Source of the DNA: Frankiales bacterium
GTDB lineage: Bacteria; Actinomycetota; Actinomycetes; Mycobacteriales; SCTD01
Assembly (NCBI GenBank): GCA_025966135.1
Contig: JAOPVP010000064.1
Location: 1 to 50,387, forward strand
Direction of reading: 5' to 3'
DNA: 50,387 nucleotides
Positions 27,513-37,630 of the stretch are shown here, piece by piece. Positions within the stretch are counted from its first letter, which is position 1; every line of letters starts with the position of its first letter. The notes under the pieces are model-generated. The model saw only the letters and a list, made by a program, of their open reading frames with translations. It ran no database searches and was not told the DNA's origin. The translations under genes and the position numbers were made by a program.

Positions 27513-30476
27513 ATGCGTCGCCCGCTGCTCGCCGGCTCTGCCTTGCTCTCGCTGCTCGCCCTCGCCGTCCCGCCGGCGGTCGCGGCCCAGGACCTGGGGA
27601 GCTACACGGCGCACGGCGAGGTCCTCAACATCCTGCCGCCGGGGAGCAACGGGAACGTGTCGCTGCCGACCCTCGTCTCGCTCGGCGTCACCCGGGCGCC
27701 GGCGCTGGTCTCCACCCCCGGCGACCCCAAGGGCGTCCTGACCACCGCCACCCCGACCGCCCCCGCGCACTTCGCCGACCAGCTCGAGATGTACGACGCC
27801 CTGGGCAAAGTGGCCCCTGGCGGGCTGACCGCGAGCAGCCTGACCGCCTACTACAAGGACGCCCGGCTCGGCGTCGCCGACGCCGACGTGGTGAGCACCC
27901 AGACCCCACGCCCCGGCGTGACCATCAAGCGCGACCGGTTCGGCGTCCCGCACATCAAGGGCGTCACCGACGCCGACGTCGCGTTCGGCGCCGGCTACGC
28001 CAACATCCAGGACCGGATGTTCCTCACCGACGTCCTGCGGCACACCGGGGCGGCCCGGATGGCGGAGTTCGTCGGGCCCAGCCCGGCCAACGTGCGGATG
28101 GACGCCGCCCAGCTGCGGATCGCCGCCTACACGCCGGCCCAGGCCAGCGCGCAGATCGCGGCGGTCACCCAGCGGTACGGCGCCGAGGGCCAGAAGCTGC
28201 TCGACCAGCTCGACGCGATGCTCGCCGGCATGAACGCCGCGCAGGCGGCGCTCTGCCCGGCGTCCGTCCCGCTGCCGATCCCCGGCACCACGGGCGTGGG
28301 CTTCGGGCCCGACTGCCCGGTCGAGTACGCGGCGCTGCAGAAGCCCCCGACGCCCTACACCCGCGCGGACATCGTCTACATCGCCTCCCTGGTGGGTGGC
28401 ATCTTCGGCAAGGGCGGTGGCGGCGAGCTGGCCAACGCCGCGTGGTTCCAGAAGCTGCGGGCGCAGTACGGCGACGCCACCGCCCGCAAGGTGTTCGACG
28501 ACCTCCGGGAGAAGAACGACCCCGAGGCGCCGACCAGCTCCCCGGACACCCAGGTGTACGGCGGGGGTGGCATCGACCCGTCCCTGCCGGGCGTGGCCCT
28601 GCCCGACGCGACGCCGGGCGCGACGGCGCCCGGCACCGGCTCGGACGCGGGTGGCTCGTCGCTGCCGATCCCCTTGCCCGCCAAGGGAAGTGTCGTCGAC
28701 GGGCCCTTCGGCCCGATCGACCTGGGCCTGACGAGCCACGGCATGAGCAACGCCCTGCTCGTCGACGCGAAGCACTCCGCCGATGGTCACCCGACCGTCG
28801 TGTTCGGCCCGCAGACCGGCTACTACACACCGCAGCTGCTGGTGGAGCAGGACCTCGACGGCCCCACCATCAAGGCCCGCGGCGTCTCCTTCGCCGGCAC
28901 CAACCTGGTCGTGGAGCTCGGCCACGGCGTGGACTACGCCTGGTCGGCCACCAGCGCCTCCAATGACATCGTCGACACCGTCATCGAGCGGCTGTGCAAC
29001 GTCGACGGTTCCGCCCCGACCGTGCAGTCGACGGCGTACCTGGTCGGCAGCTCCTGCCGCCCGATGGAGAGCTACACCCACACCGAGACGGCCTTCACCA
29101 ACGTCGGCTCGACGGCCCCGCCGGAGACCTTGAACTTCCGGGTCCTCAAGACCCGGCACGGCATCGTCCAGGAGCGCACCACGGTTGGCGGCAAGCCGGT
29201 GGCGGTGGTCATGGCGCGGACCACCTACGGCCACGAGGTCGACTCCGCCGTCGGCTTCGCCCGCCTGGCGGACCCGTCGTACGTGCGCGACGCCGCGACG
29301 TTCCAGAAGGCGGCCGAGGGGATCGACTACACCTTCAACTGGTTCTACACCGACGACCGCGACATCTCCTACTACAGCTCCGGGCTGCTGCCGGCCCGCG
29401 CCGGCGGCTTCGACCGGGACCTCCCGCGCTGGGGCGACCCGGCGTACGACGACCACGGGTACCTGCCGTTTTCGGCGCACCCACGGGTGACCAACCCGCC
29501 CACCGGCTACCTGGTGTCCTGGAACAACAAGACCGCGCCCGGCTTCTCGGCCGCCGACAACCAGTGGGGGTACGGCGCGGTCTACCGCTCCCTGGCCCTC
29601 GAGGACCGCGTGAAGAGCCGTATCGCCGGCGGCCGGAAGGTCAGTCGGCCCGAGCTGGTCGAGGCGATGATCGACGGTGGGACCGTCGACGTCCGGGCGG
29701 CCTACCTGCTGCCGTCGCTGCTGGCGGTGCTCGGCACGCCGACCGACCCGCAGGAGGCGAAGGCCGTGGCGCTGCTGCGCGCGTGGCTGGCGTCGGGCGC
29801 GCACCGGGTCGACCGGGCCCGCACCGGCAGCTACCCGCACCAGGCCGCGATCGCGCTGTTCGACGCCTGGTGGGACCCGGCCGGGGCCGGGGTGAGCGGC
29901 AGCAGGCCGCTCGCCAAGGACGTGCTCCGCGGCACCCTCGGGACCCTCGTCGACGCGCTGCCGCAGGGTCTCGACGACCACCCGCGGCAGGGCATCGGGT
30001 CCTCGTGGAACGGCGTGGCCTGGTACGGCTACGTCAGCAAGGACCTGCGCCAGGTCCTGGGCGCCCCGGTGCGGGGCCGCTACTCCCGGACCTACTGCGG
30101 CAAGGGCGTCCGGGCCACCTGCCGGGCCGACCTGCTCGCCTCGCTGCACGCCGCCGGCAGCGCGGCGCTCACCGCCCAGGGCAAGCGCGACCTGGCCGCG
30201 CTGACCTACGACAAGAAGCTCGACTTCATCCGGTCGAGTACCGCGGGCCTGGTGGGGGTGCGCGGGATCGACTGGCAGAACCGGCCGACGTTCCAACAGG
30301 TCGTGACGTTCACCGACCACCGCAGCCGCGGCACGGCGCCGGACCCGGTCGCCGCGTCGTCGGTCAGCTTGTCCGGCGCGTTGCCTGCCACCGGCCTCGG
30401 CGGTACCCTGCCCGTGCTCGCCCTGGCCGGGCTCGTCGGCGCCCTCGCCCTGACCCGCCGGCGCCGCACCGGCTAG
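27513..30476 (+). CDS. Sortase-anchored penicillin acylase family protein
   Basis: A 987-residue secreted Ntn-hydrolase of the penicillin amidase family (S45). The order is a signal peptide (RRPLLAGSALLSLLALAVPPAVAA), an alpha-chain region containing IKRDRFGVPHIKGVTDADVAFGAGYANIQDRMF-type sequence, a spacer, and the self-cleavage site. The nucleophile Ser412 lies in HGMSNALLVD and would begin the beta chain. WNNKTAPG carries the oxyanion asparagine. The protein ends LPATG (957-961), a hydrophobic helix and RRRR, a classic sortase signal. The substrate may be acyl-homoserine lactones, beta-lactams or acyl-amides; the sequence does not decide. ATG 27513 follows GGAAGG by seven bases. Confidence 0.88.
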   Translation: MRRPLLAGSALLSLLALAVPPAVAAQDLGSYTAHGEVLNILPPGSNGNVSLPTLVSLGVTRAPALVSTPGDPKGVLTTATPTAPAHFADQLEMYDALGKVAPGGLTASSLTAYYKDARLGVADADVVSTQTPRPGVTIKRDRFGVPHIKGVTDADVAFGAGYANIQDRMFLTDVLRHTGAARMAEFVGPSPANVRMDAAQLRIAAYTPAQASAQIAAVTQRYGAEGQKLLDQLDAMLAGMNAAQAALCPASVPLPIPGTTGVGFGPDCPVEYAALQKPPTPYTRADIVYIASLVGGIFGKGGGGELANAAWFQKLRAQYGDATARKVFDDLREKNDPEAPTSSPDTQVYGGGGIDPSLPGVALPDATPGATAPGTGSDAGGSSLPIPLPAKGSVVDGPFGPIDLGLTSHGMSNALLVDAKHSADGHPTVVFGPQTGYYTPQLLVEQDLDGPTIKARGVSFAGTNLVVELGHGVDYAWSATSASNDIVDTVIERLCNVDGSAPTVQSTAYLVGSSCRPMESYTHTETAFTNVGSTAPPETLNFRVLKTRHGIVQERTTVGGKPVAVVMARTTYGHEVDSAVGFARLADPSYVRDAATFQKAAEGIDYTFNWFYTDDRDISYYSSGLLPARAGGFDRDLPRWGDPAYDDHGYLPFSAHPRVTNPPTGYLVSWNNKTAPGFSAADNQWGYGAVYRSLALEDRVKSRIAGGRKVSRPELVEAMIDGGTVDVRAAYLLPSLLAVLGTPTDPQEAKAVALLRAWLASGAHRVDRARTGSYPHQAAIALFDAWWDPAGAGVSGSRPLAKDVLRGTLGTLVDALPQGLDDHPRQGIGSSWNGVAWYGYVSKDLRQVLGAPVRGRYSRTYCGKGVRATCRADLLASLHAAGSAALTAQGKRDLAALTYDKKLDFIRSSTAGLVGVRGIDWQNRPTFQQVVTFTDHRSRGTAPDPVAASSVSLSGALPATGLGGTLPVLALAGLVGALALTRRRRTG

Positions 30477-30516
30477 CGGACGCCCGGCCTGCAGCCGCGC
30501 GGCGGCGGGTCCGGCG

Positions 30517-31833
30517 TCAGCGGAAGGGCTGGTCGGTCCAGGTGCTGCCGGCGTCGTCGGTGCGTACGAGGCGCTGGTGGTCAGGGCCGATCCAGGTCCC
30601 GATCAGGCCGGTCGTGAAGTCGAGGAAGGCCGAGGCCGAGGGCCCGGTCTGGGTCGCGACCACGGTCCACGTCCTGCCGTGATCGGTGGTGCGGAGCAGG
30701 TGCTGGGTGCGCGAGCCCTGCTGGTAGGCCGAGACCACCACGGCGCCCTGCGGCGCCGAGACCAGCTGCGCGGTGTAGGGCGCCGGGACCGCCTGGCCGG
30801 GGCCGTACGTGCGGCCGAAGTCGTCGGACACCCGGAGGAGGGTCGGGCCTCCGCTGCGGTGCTGGCACAGCACGACCGCGCCGTTGCCGTCCGCGATCGC
30901 CACCTCGATGGCATCAATCTCGTCGGCGGGTGTCAGTGGCCCGCAGGGGTCCTCGTGCTGCGCCCAGGTGGTGCCATTGTCGTTGCTCAGCAGCAGTTGC
31001 GAGCGGGCGTCGCTCGCCCCGCCGGAGGTGTGGCCGCGCAGCAGAACCGCGAGGCGGGTGCCCTGGCGCACCAGGGAGGCGCTGACCCCACGGTCGAACG
31101 TCGGCCGGGCCACGTCGTCCCACCTCGAACCGCCGACCGCCTGCTTCTGGATCGTGAACGTGCAGCCAGGGCAGGCGCCCTGGGGGATGAGCACGCGGAC
31201 CACGTTGCCGCGCGCGGCCTCCAGGGCGGCCACCGCACCCTGGACGGGCTGGTTGGTCCAGGTGCGACCGCCGTCGGTGGTGACGGCAAGCCCCGGGTTG
31301 AAGGCGTAGCCGAACTCCTCGCCGGTGTCTGTGCGGACGAAGCGGATGCTGCTCACGCAGGTCTGTATGTCGCAGTTGGCGTGGAACGTGCCGTCCTCAC
31401 CCGGCTCGGTGGCGGCGGGCGCCTGGCGGAGGACCCAGGTCCGGCCACCGTCCTCGGTGGCAACAAGAGTGCTGCACTCGCCGGTGCCGCACGGGACGAC
31501 CCCGAGGGCCCATCCGCGCTCCGAGCTGATGAACGACAGGTCGCGGACGCGGAAGCCGGGCGGGACGGGTGCGGCCTGGGAAGTCGGCTGCACGGTCGAC
31601 GTCGTGGGGTGCGTGGGCTGTGAGCGGTTGTCGGCCAGGCGGTTACTGACGACCAGGGAGGCACCAAGCGCGACCACGATGGCCCCGAGCGCGGCCGAGA
31701 GCACCTGCAACCGCTGGGTACGGCGACGACGACGCATGCCGGTGTGCACCGCAGCCACCGGGTCCGCGACCCGCGCGGGCACGTCACGGCTGTGCAGCAG
31801 CCGCTGCAGCTCTCGCTCGAGGTCCCTCTTCAT
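30517..31833 (-). CDS. Membrane-anchored BNR/Asp-box beta-propeller, probable partner of the sigma factor
   Basis: A 438-residue single-pass protein: about 45 cytoplasmic residues (KRDLERELQRLLHSRDVPARVADPVAA, helical), an Arg cluster, a membrane helix (LSAALGAIVVALGASLVV), and a large extracytoplasmic propeller. Asp-box repeats D-x-G-x-T-W recur (TEDGGRTW, TTDGGRTW, NDNGTTW, TDHGRTW, TDDAGSTW), as in Ycf48-like proteins and sialidases. Several close cysteine pairs (CGTGEC, CDIQTC, CPGC) could form disulfides. ATG 31833 overlaps the sigma-factor stop (ATGA), so the two are translated together. That coupling, the topology and the helical N-terminus suggest a transmembrane regulator or anti-sigma factor. 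No zinc anti-sigma motif is present. Confidence 0.75.
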   Translation of the reverse strand: MKRDLERELQRLLHSRDVPARVADPVAAVHTGMRRRRRTQRLQVLSAALGAIVVALGASLVVSNRLADNRSQPTHPTTSTVQPTSQAAPVPPGFRVRDLSFISSERGWALGVVPCGTGECSTLVATEDGGRTWVLRQAPAATEPGEDGTFHANCDIQTCVSSIRFVRTDTGEEFGYAFNPGLAVTTDGGRTWTNQPVQGAVAALEAARGNVVRVLIPQGACPGCTFTIQKQAVGGSRWDDVARPTFDRGVSASLVRQGTRLAVLLRGHTSGGASDARSQLLLSNDNGTTWAQHEDPCGPLTPADEIDAIEVAIADGNGAVVLCQHRSGGPTLLRVSDDFGRTYGPGQAVPAPYTAQLVSAPQGAVVVSAYQQGSRTQHLLRTTDHGRTWTVVATQTGPSASAFLDFTTGLIGTWIGPDHQRLVRTDDAGSTWTDQPFR

Positions 31834-32318
31834 GTCCACAGCGATTCCCGCTCCCCGATCGCGACGCGCAGCGCAGCGATCCCCTTGCTGGCCTGGCTCT
31901 TGACCGTCCCCCGGGCGATGCCCAGCACCCGTGCGATCTCGGCCTCGGACAGGTCTTCGTAGTAGCGCAGCACCAGTACCGTTCGCTGCTTCTTGGGCAG
32001 GCGGGCCAGTACCTCCCACAGCACGTCGTCGCGGGCTGCGTCCTCGTACGCCTGCTCCGGGGGCTCCTCCATGAGCCGCTCACGTCGTCGCCGCCGCCAG
32101 GTGCTGATGTTGCGGTTGGCCATGGTGCGACGGACGTACCCCTCCGGGTCGCCCTGTTGCTGGACCCGCGACCAGGCCAGTCCGGTGCGTTCGAGGGCGT
32201 CCTGCACCAGGTCGGCCGCGGAGTGCGGGTCGCCCGTGAGGACGGTGCCGTAGCGGAGCAGCGCGGTGTGCCGCGCGCGCACGAACGCGTCGAACACCTC
32301 GCTGGTCGCCTGGTCCAT
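31830..32318 (-). CDS. SigE-family (ECF-type) RNA polymerase sigma factor
   Basis: A 162-residue group 4 sigma factor of the short actinobacterial SigE family. Region 2 is seen in LLRYGTVLTGDPHSAADLVQDAL and the WRRRRRER turn. Region 4 contains LPKKQRTVLVLRYYEDLSEAEIARVLGIARGTVKSQASKGIAAL, a helix-turn-helix that reads -35 elements. ATG 32318 has AAGGGGG just upstream and begins MDQATSEVFDAF; a longer frame adds nine residues. The stop overlaps the ATG of the membrane propeller gene, so the pair looks like a sigma factor and its sensor. Its regulon is unknown; the exported hydrolases and propellers of this region are candidates. Divergent from the Pat gene. Confidence 0.9.
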   Translation of the reverse strand: MDQATSEVFDAFVRARHTALLRYGTVLTGDPHSAADLVQDALERTGLAWSRVQQQGDPEGYVRRTMANRNISTWRRRRRERLMEEPPEQAYEDAARDDVLWEVLARLPKKQRTVLVLRYYEDLSEAEIARVLGIARGTVKSQASKGIAALRVAIGERESLWT

Positions 32319-32378
32319 GTGCACCCCCTTCACAGCATCCACCCCGAGGACGCTTCAGGGGCAGGTCAGGTTGCCCTG

Positions 32379-32399
32379 GGTGACACTGTCGGTGTGACC
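32379..32399. promoter_or_regulatory. Imperfect inverted repeat over the Pat start codon
   Basis: GGTGACAC (32379-32386) and GTGTGACC (32392-32399) are inverse copies with one mismatch and a 5-bp centre. The right half includes the GTG start. It may bind a regulator, but the spacing does not match a standard Crp site. Confidence 0.25.
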
Positions 32400-35030
32400 T
32401 ACCCGAGCCACTGGGAAGCCGACGTCGTGCTGGCGGACGGTGGCACTGTCCACCTGCGCCCGATCAGCCCTGATGACGCCGACCGGCTGCGAGCCATGCA
32501 CAGCAGGCTGTCCCCGGACACCGTCTACATGCGGTTCTTCTCGATGGTCCGCACGCTGCCGGCCCGCGAGGTCGAGCGGTTCACCCACGTCGACCATGAC
32601 GACCGGGTCGCCTTCATCGCGCTGCTGCGCGACGAGATGGTCGCCGTCGCGCGCTACGACCGCAGTCCCGGTACGGCGGACGCCGAGGTGGCCGTCGTCG
32701 TGGAGGACGCCCACCAGGGGCGTGGCCTCGGCCCGTTGCTGCTGGAGCACCTGGCCGCGGCCGGGGAGGAACGCGGCATCGAGCGCTTCGTCGCCAACGT
32801 GCTGCCGGCCAACCGGCGGATGCTCGAGGTCTTCCGCTCGGCCGGCTTCGAGATCGAACGGAAGCTGGCCGACGGGTACGTCGAGCTGTTCTACCCGATC
32901 CAGCGGACCGCCGCCTCGCTGTCGGTATCGCGTGCCCGCGAGCACCGCGCTGAGGCACGTAGCGTCGGCAGACTCCTTGCGCCGCAAGCGATCGCGGTCG
33001 TCGGCGCCTCCCGTGAACCGGGCACCGCCGGGCACGACGTCTTCCGGTCGTTGCTCGCCCACGGCTTCGACGGCCCCGTCTACCCGGTCAACCCGGCCGC
33101 CCCTCACGTGTTGGGTGTCCGGACGTATGGCGACGTCCGGGACGTGCCAGATGACGTCGACCTGGCGGTCATCGCCCTTCCGGCCGCCCAGGTGCTCGGG
33201 GCGGTGGAGGCCTGCGCGCAGAAGCACGTGGGAGGGCTTGTCATCGTCTCGGGCGGTTTCGGCGATGCGGGGGACAAGGGGCGCGCCCGGCTCGCCCAGG
33301 TCGTCAAGGCGGCCCGCGACGGCGGGATGCGGCTGATCGGCCCGAACGCGATGGGGGTCGTCAACACCGACCCAGCCGTGTCGCTGCACGCCACGTTCGC
33401 CGTCGGGAGCGCCCGTCCTGGTCGGGTCGGGATGTTCAGCCAGTCGGGGGCGCTGGCCGGCACGGTGCTGGCCGCCATGGAGCAGCGCCGCCTCGGTCTG
33501 TCGACGTTCGTGTCCATCGGCGACCGCGCGGACGTCTCGGGCAACGACCTGCTGCAGTACTGGCAGCAGGACCCTCGGACCGACGTCGTCCTGCTGCACC
33601 TGCAGGGCTTCGGCAACCCGCGCAAGTTCGCGCGCATCGCACGGGACGTGAGCCTCGCGAAACCGGTGGTGGCCCTCAAGAGCGGGCGTGGCGCCGGGGA
33701 CGTGGCGGTCGACGCGCTCTTCCGCTCGGCCGGCGTGATCCGGGTCGACACCCTCGCCCAGCTCTTCGAGACCGCGCAGCTGCTGGCCCTGCAGCCACTG
33801 CCGGCCGGCCGTCGGGTCGGCATCGTCGGCACCAGCTCGGCGCTCGCCGCACTGGCGGTCGACAGCTGCCGGTCGGTGGGTCTGGACGTGGTGGAGCTGA
33901 GCGCCCCCCTGCAGGAGGAGCTGCAGGCGCTCACGGGAACGACCGAGACCGCGAACCCGGTCGACCTCGGACCGCTGGCCTCGGCCGAGCAGCTCGCGAC
34001 TGCCCTGCGGCTCGTCGCTTCCTCCTACGAGGTCGACGCCCTCATCGCCCTCGTCACCCTGCACTCCGACCAGGACGCCCTGGGCACGGCAGTCCGTGAC
34101 CTGTCGGCCGAGGGGACGTTGCCGGTCCTCGCCTCCTTCCTGGGCCACGACGGCGTGCCGGGGGCGCTCGGGATCCCGGACGGGGCGGAGGCCGCGGGGC
34201 GTGGCTCCGTACCGTCGTACGCGTCGCCGGAGTCGGCGGCCATGGCGCTGGGCCGAGCAGCCGCGTACGCCGAGTGGCGCGCCACCCCGCAGGGTGAGGT
34301 GCCCTGTGTGGAGGTGGACGCCGAGAGGGCACGATCCCTGATCGGGGCTCTCCCGCACGACGGCTCGTGGGTGGAGCCGGCGGAGCTGCTGGGATCGTAC
34401 GGCCTCGAGCAGTGGCCGACGGTGCGGGTGTCGTCGGTCGAGGAGGCGGTCCTGGCGGCCGGGCAGGTCGGGTGGCCGGTCGCGCTCAAGCACCCCGACG
34501 ACAGGTGGCGCAACCGCGTCGACATGGGTGCGGTGCGGCTGTCGGTCGGGTCGGCGGCGGAGCTCGCGACGGAGTGGGCGTCGGTGCAGCGGCTGCTCGG
34601 CCCGACGGACCTGCTGGTGCAGCCGATGGCGCCGACCGGGGTGTCCACTGTGGTGCGGCTGGCCCAGGACCCGGCCGTGGGGCCGCTGCTGTCCTTGCGG
34701 CTGGGGGGTGTGGCGGCCGACCTGCTGGCTGATCCGCTGACCCGCACCTTGCCGCTGACCGACCTCGACGCCGCTGACCTCGTCCGGTCGATCCGCGGCG
34801 CCTCGCTGCTGGAAGGGCACGACACGTCGGCGCTCGAGGACGTGCTGCACCGGCTGGCGCGGCTGGCCGAGGACCTGCCGGAGGTGGCGGAGGTCCTCCT
34901 CGACCCCGTCCTCGTGGGGACCTCGGGCGTCACGCTGCTGCACGCCGGCGTCCGCCTGCTGCCGCCGGAGGTCGACCCGGAGCTGCTTCCGCGCCGGGTT
35001 CCGGCCAGGTACGCCTCGCACCTGCGCTGA
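32394..35030 (+). CDS. Pat-type protein: GNAT acetyltransferase fused to an acyl-CoA synthetase-like (ADP-forming) domain
   Basis: An 878-residue fusion resembling actinobacterial PatA-type protein lysine acetyltransferases. The GNAT domain (about 1-170) has the acetyl-CoA loop QGRGLG at 108-113. The rest is an ADP-forming acyl-CoA synthetase: CoA-binding domain (AIAVVGASREPGTAG), succinyl-CoA-ligase-like domains, and ATP-grasp domain (WPVALKHPDDRWRNRVDMGAVRL). After KSGRG (429-433) the loop that carries the catalytic histidine in true synthetases (a SHTGALAG-type sequence) is missing, and the chain goes directly to DVAVDALFRSAGVIR. The synthetase half is therefore probably a metabolite sensor. 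GTG 32394 is chosen from the onset of similarity. Confidence 0.85.
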   Translation: MTYPSHWEADVVLADGGTVHLRPISPDDADRLRAMHSRLSPDTVYMRFFSMVRTLPAREVERFTHVDHDDRVAFIALLRDEMVAVARYDRSPGTADAEVAVVVEDAHQGRGLGPLLLEHLAAAGEERGIERFVANVLPANRRMLEVFRSAGFEIERKLADGYVELFYPIQRTAASLSVSRAREHRAEARSVGRLLAPQAIAVVGASREPGTAGHDVFRSLLAHGFDGPVYPVNPAAPHVLGVRTYGDVRDVPDDVDLAVIALPAAQVLGAVEACAQKHVGGLVIVSGGFGDAGDKGRARLAQVVKAARDGGMRLIGPNAMGVVNTDPAVSLHATFAVGSARPGRVGMFSQSGALAGTVLAAMEQRRLGLSTFVSIGDRADVSGNDLLQYWQQDPRTDVVLLHLQGFGNPRKFARIARDVSLAKPVVALKSGRGAGDVAVDALFRSAGVIRVDTLAQLFETAQLLALQPLPAGRRVGIVGTSSALAALAVDSCRSVGLDVVELSAPLQEELQALTGTTETANPVDLGPLASAEQLATALRLVASSYEVDALIALVTLHSDQDALGTAVRDLSAEGTLPVLASFLGHDGVPGALGIPDGAEAAGRGSVPSYASPESAAMALGRAAAYAEWRATPQGEVPCVEVDAERARSLIGALPHDGSWVEPAELLGSYGLEQWPTVRVSSVEEAVLAAGQVGWPVALKHPDDRWRNRVDMGAVRLSVGSAAELATEWASVQRLLGPTDLLVQPMAPTGVSTVVRLAQDPAVGPLLSLRLGGVAADLLADPLTRTLPLTDLDAADLVRSIRGASLLEGHDTSALEDVLHRLARLAEDLPEVAEVLLDPVLVGTSGVTLLHAGVRLLPPEVDPELLPRRVPARYASHLR

Positions 35031-35034
35031 CACC

Positions 35035-35040
35035 TACGCT
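35035..35040 (+). promoter_or_regulatory. -10 box TACGCT, leaderless promoter of the DUF3046 gene
   Basis: TACGCT ends six bases before GTG 35047, and there is no Shine-Dalgarno sequence. Confidence 0.55.
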
Positions 35041-35046
35041 TGCCGG

Positions 35047-35241
35047 GTGCGCCTGACCGAGTTCTGGAACCGGATGGAACGTCGGTTCGGCGTGACCTAC
35101 GCCCGGTCCTACGCGGTCGACATGGTGCTCGCGGAGCTCGGCTCCCGAACGGTCGAGCAGGCCCTCGCCGACGGCGACGACACGAAGGCTGTCTGGCGCG
35201 CCGTCTGCGATGCCACCGCCGCACCCCTCTCGGAGCGCTGA
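35047..35241 (+). CDS. DUF3046 protein
   Basis: A 64-residue acidic/basic helical protein (RLTEFWNRMERRFGVTYARSYAVDMVLAELGSRTVEQAL and a short tail). The LTEFW start and the A-R-S-Y-A-x-D-x-V-L block are characteristic of DUF3046, a small family found almost only in actinobacteria beside recA (Rv2738c in M. tuberculosis). No biochemical role is known. The gene uses a leaderless-type GTG start and ends 235 bp before recA. Confidence 0.88.
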   Translation: MRLTEFWNRMERRFGVTYARSYAVDMVLAELGSRTVEQALADGDDTKAVWRAVCDATAAPLSER

Positions 35242-35341
35242 CCGTGATCTCGCCCGGCCACAGCCCCGCCTGAACCCGTCGCCTCGGTCGGCACGCCGAC
35301 CTTGTCCTGACCGTCAAGACCCCGGCGTGTCGGGCTCGACG

Positions 35342-35357
35342 TCGAACGGTTGTTCGA
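35342..35357. promoter_or_regulatory. LexA-binding SOS box upstream of recA
   Basis: TCGAAC-N4-GTTCGA (35342-35347, GGTT, 35352-35357) is a perfect palindrome of the actinobacterial/Gram-positive SOS type (GAACNNNNGTTC). It lies just upstream of a TAGCGT -10 box at 35360-35365, so LexA bound here would block that promoter. Confidence 0.85.
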
Positions 35358-35359
35358 CG

Positions 35360-35365
35360 TAGCGT
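35360..35365 (+). promoter_or_regulatory. -10 box TAGCGT of the LexA-controlled recA promoter (P1)
   Basis: TAGCGT starts two bases after the SOS box. Transcription would start near 35372, giving a leader of about 105 nt. A -35 would fall inside or next to the SOS box. Confidence 0.5.
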
Positions 35366-35413
35366 CCACAGTGTTCCGGGTGGTCCACAGGTCCCGGGTG
35401 ACCGGCCCAAAGC

Positions 35414-35434
35414 GTCGGTGCCCGCTCCTAGCGT
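35414..35434 (+). promoter_or_regulatory. RecA-NDp (PafBC-type) promoter of recA (P2)
   Basis: GTCGGTG (35414-35420), exactly 8 bp, then TAGCGT (35429-35434). The mycobacterial LexA-independent damage promoter consensus is tTGTCRgtg-N8-TAnnnT; here the first two bases differ (GC instead of TT) and the rest agrees. The AAGGAG ribosome binding site (35466-35471) follows within a short leader. Confidence 0.65.
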
Positions 35435-35476
35435 CCATCGCAGATCGGAACTCCCGCCCCGACCCAAGGAGACACG

Positions 35477-37629
<2,153 letters not shown>

Positions 37630-37630
<1 letters not shown>

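Noticed and set aside
27141..30320. Long minus-strand open frame (1059 codons) opposite the penicillin acylase
   Set aside because: It is antisense to an unmistakable acylase. Its translation is a monotonous Arg/Val/Gly/His-rich sequence without domains, as expected for a shadow frame in high-GC DNA.
32355..35033. Minus-strand open frame (892 codons) opposite the Pat gene
   Set aside because: Antisense shadow with low-complexity Arg/Gln/His/Val composition; the + strand encodes the GNAT-synthetase fusion with clear motifs.
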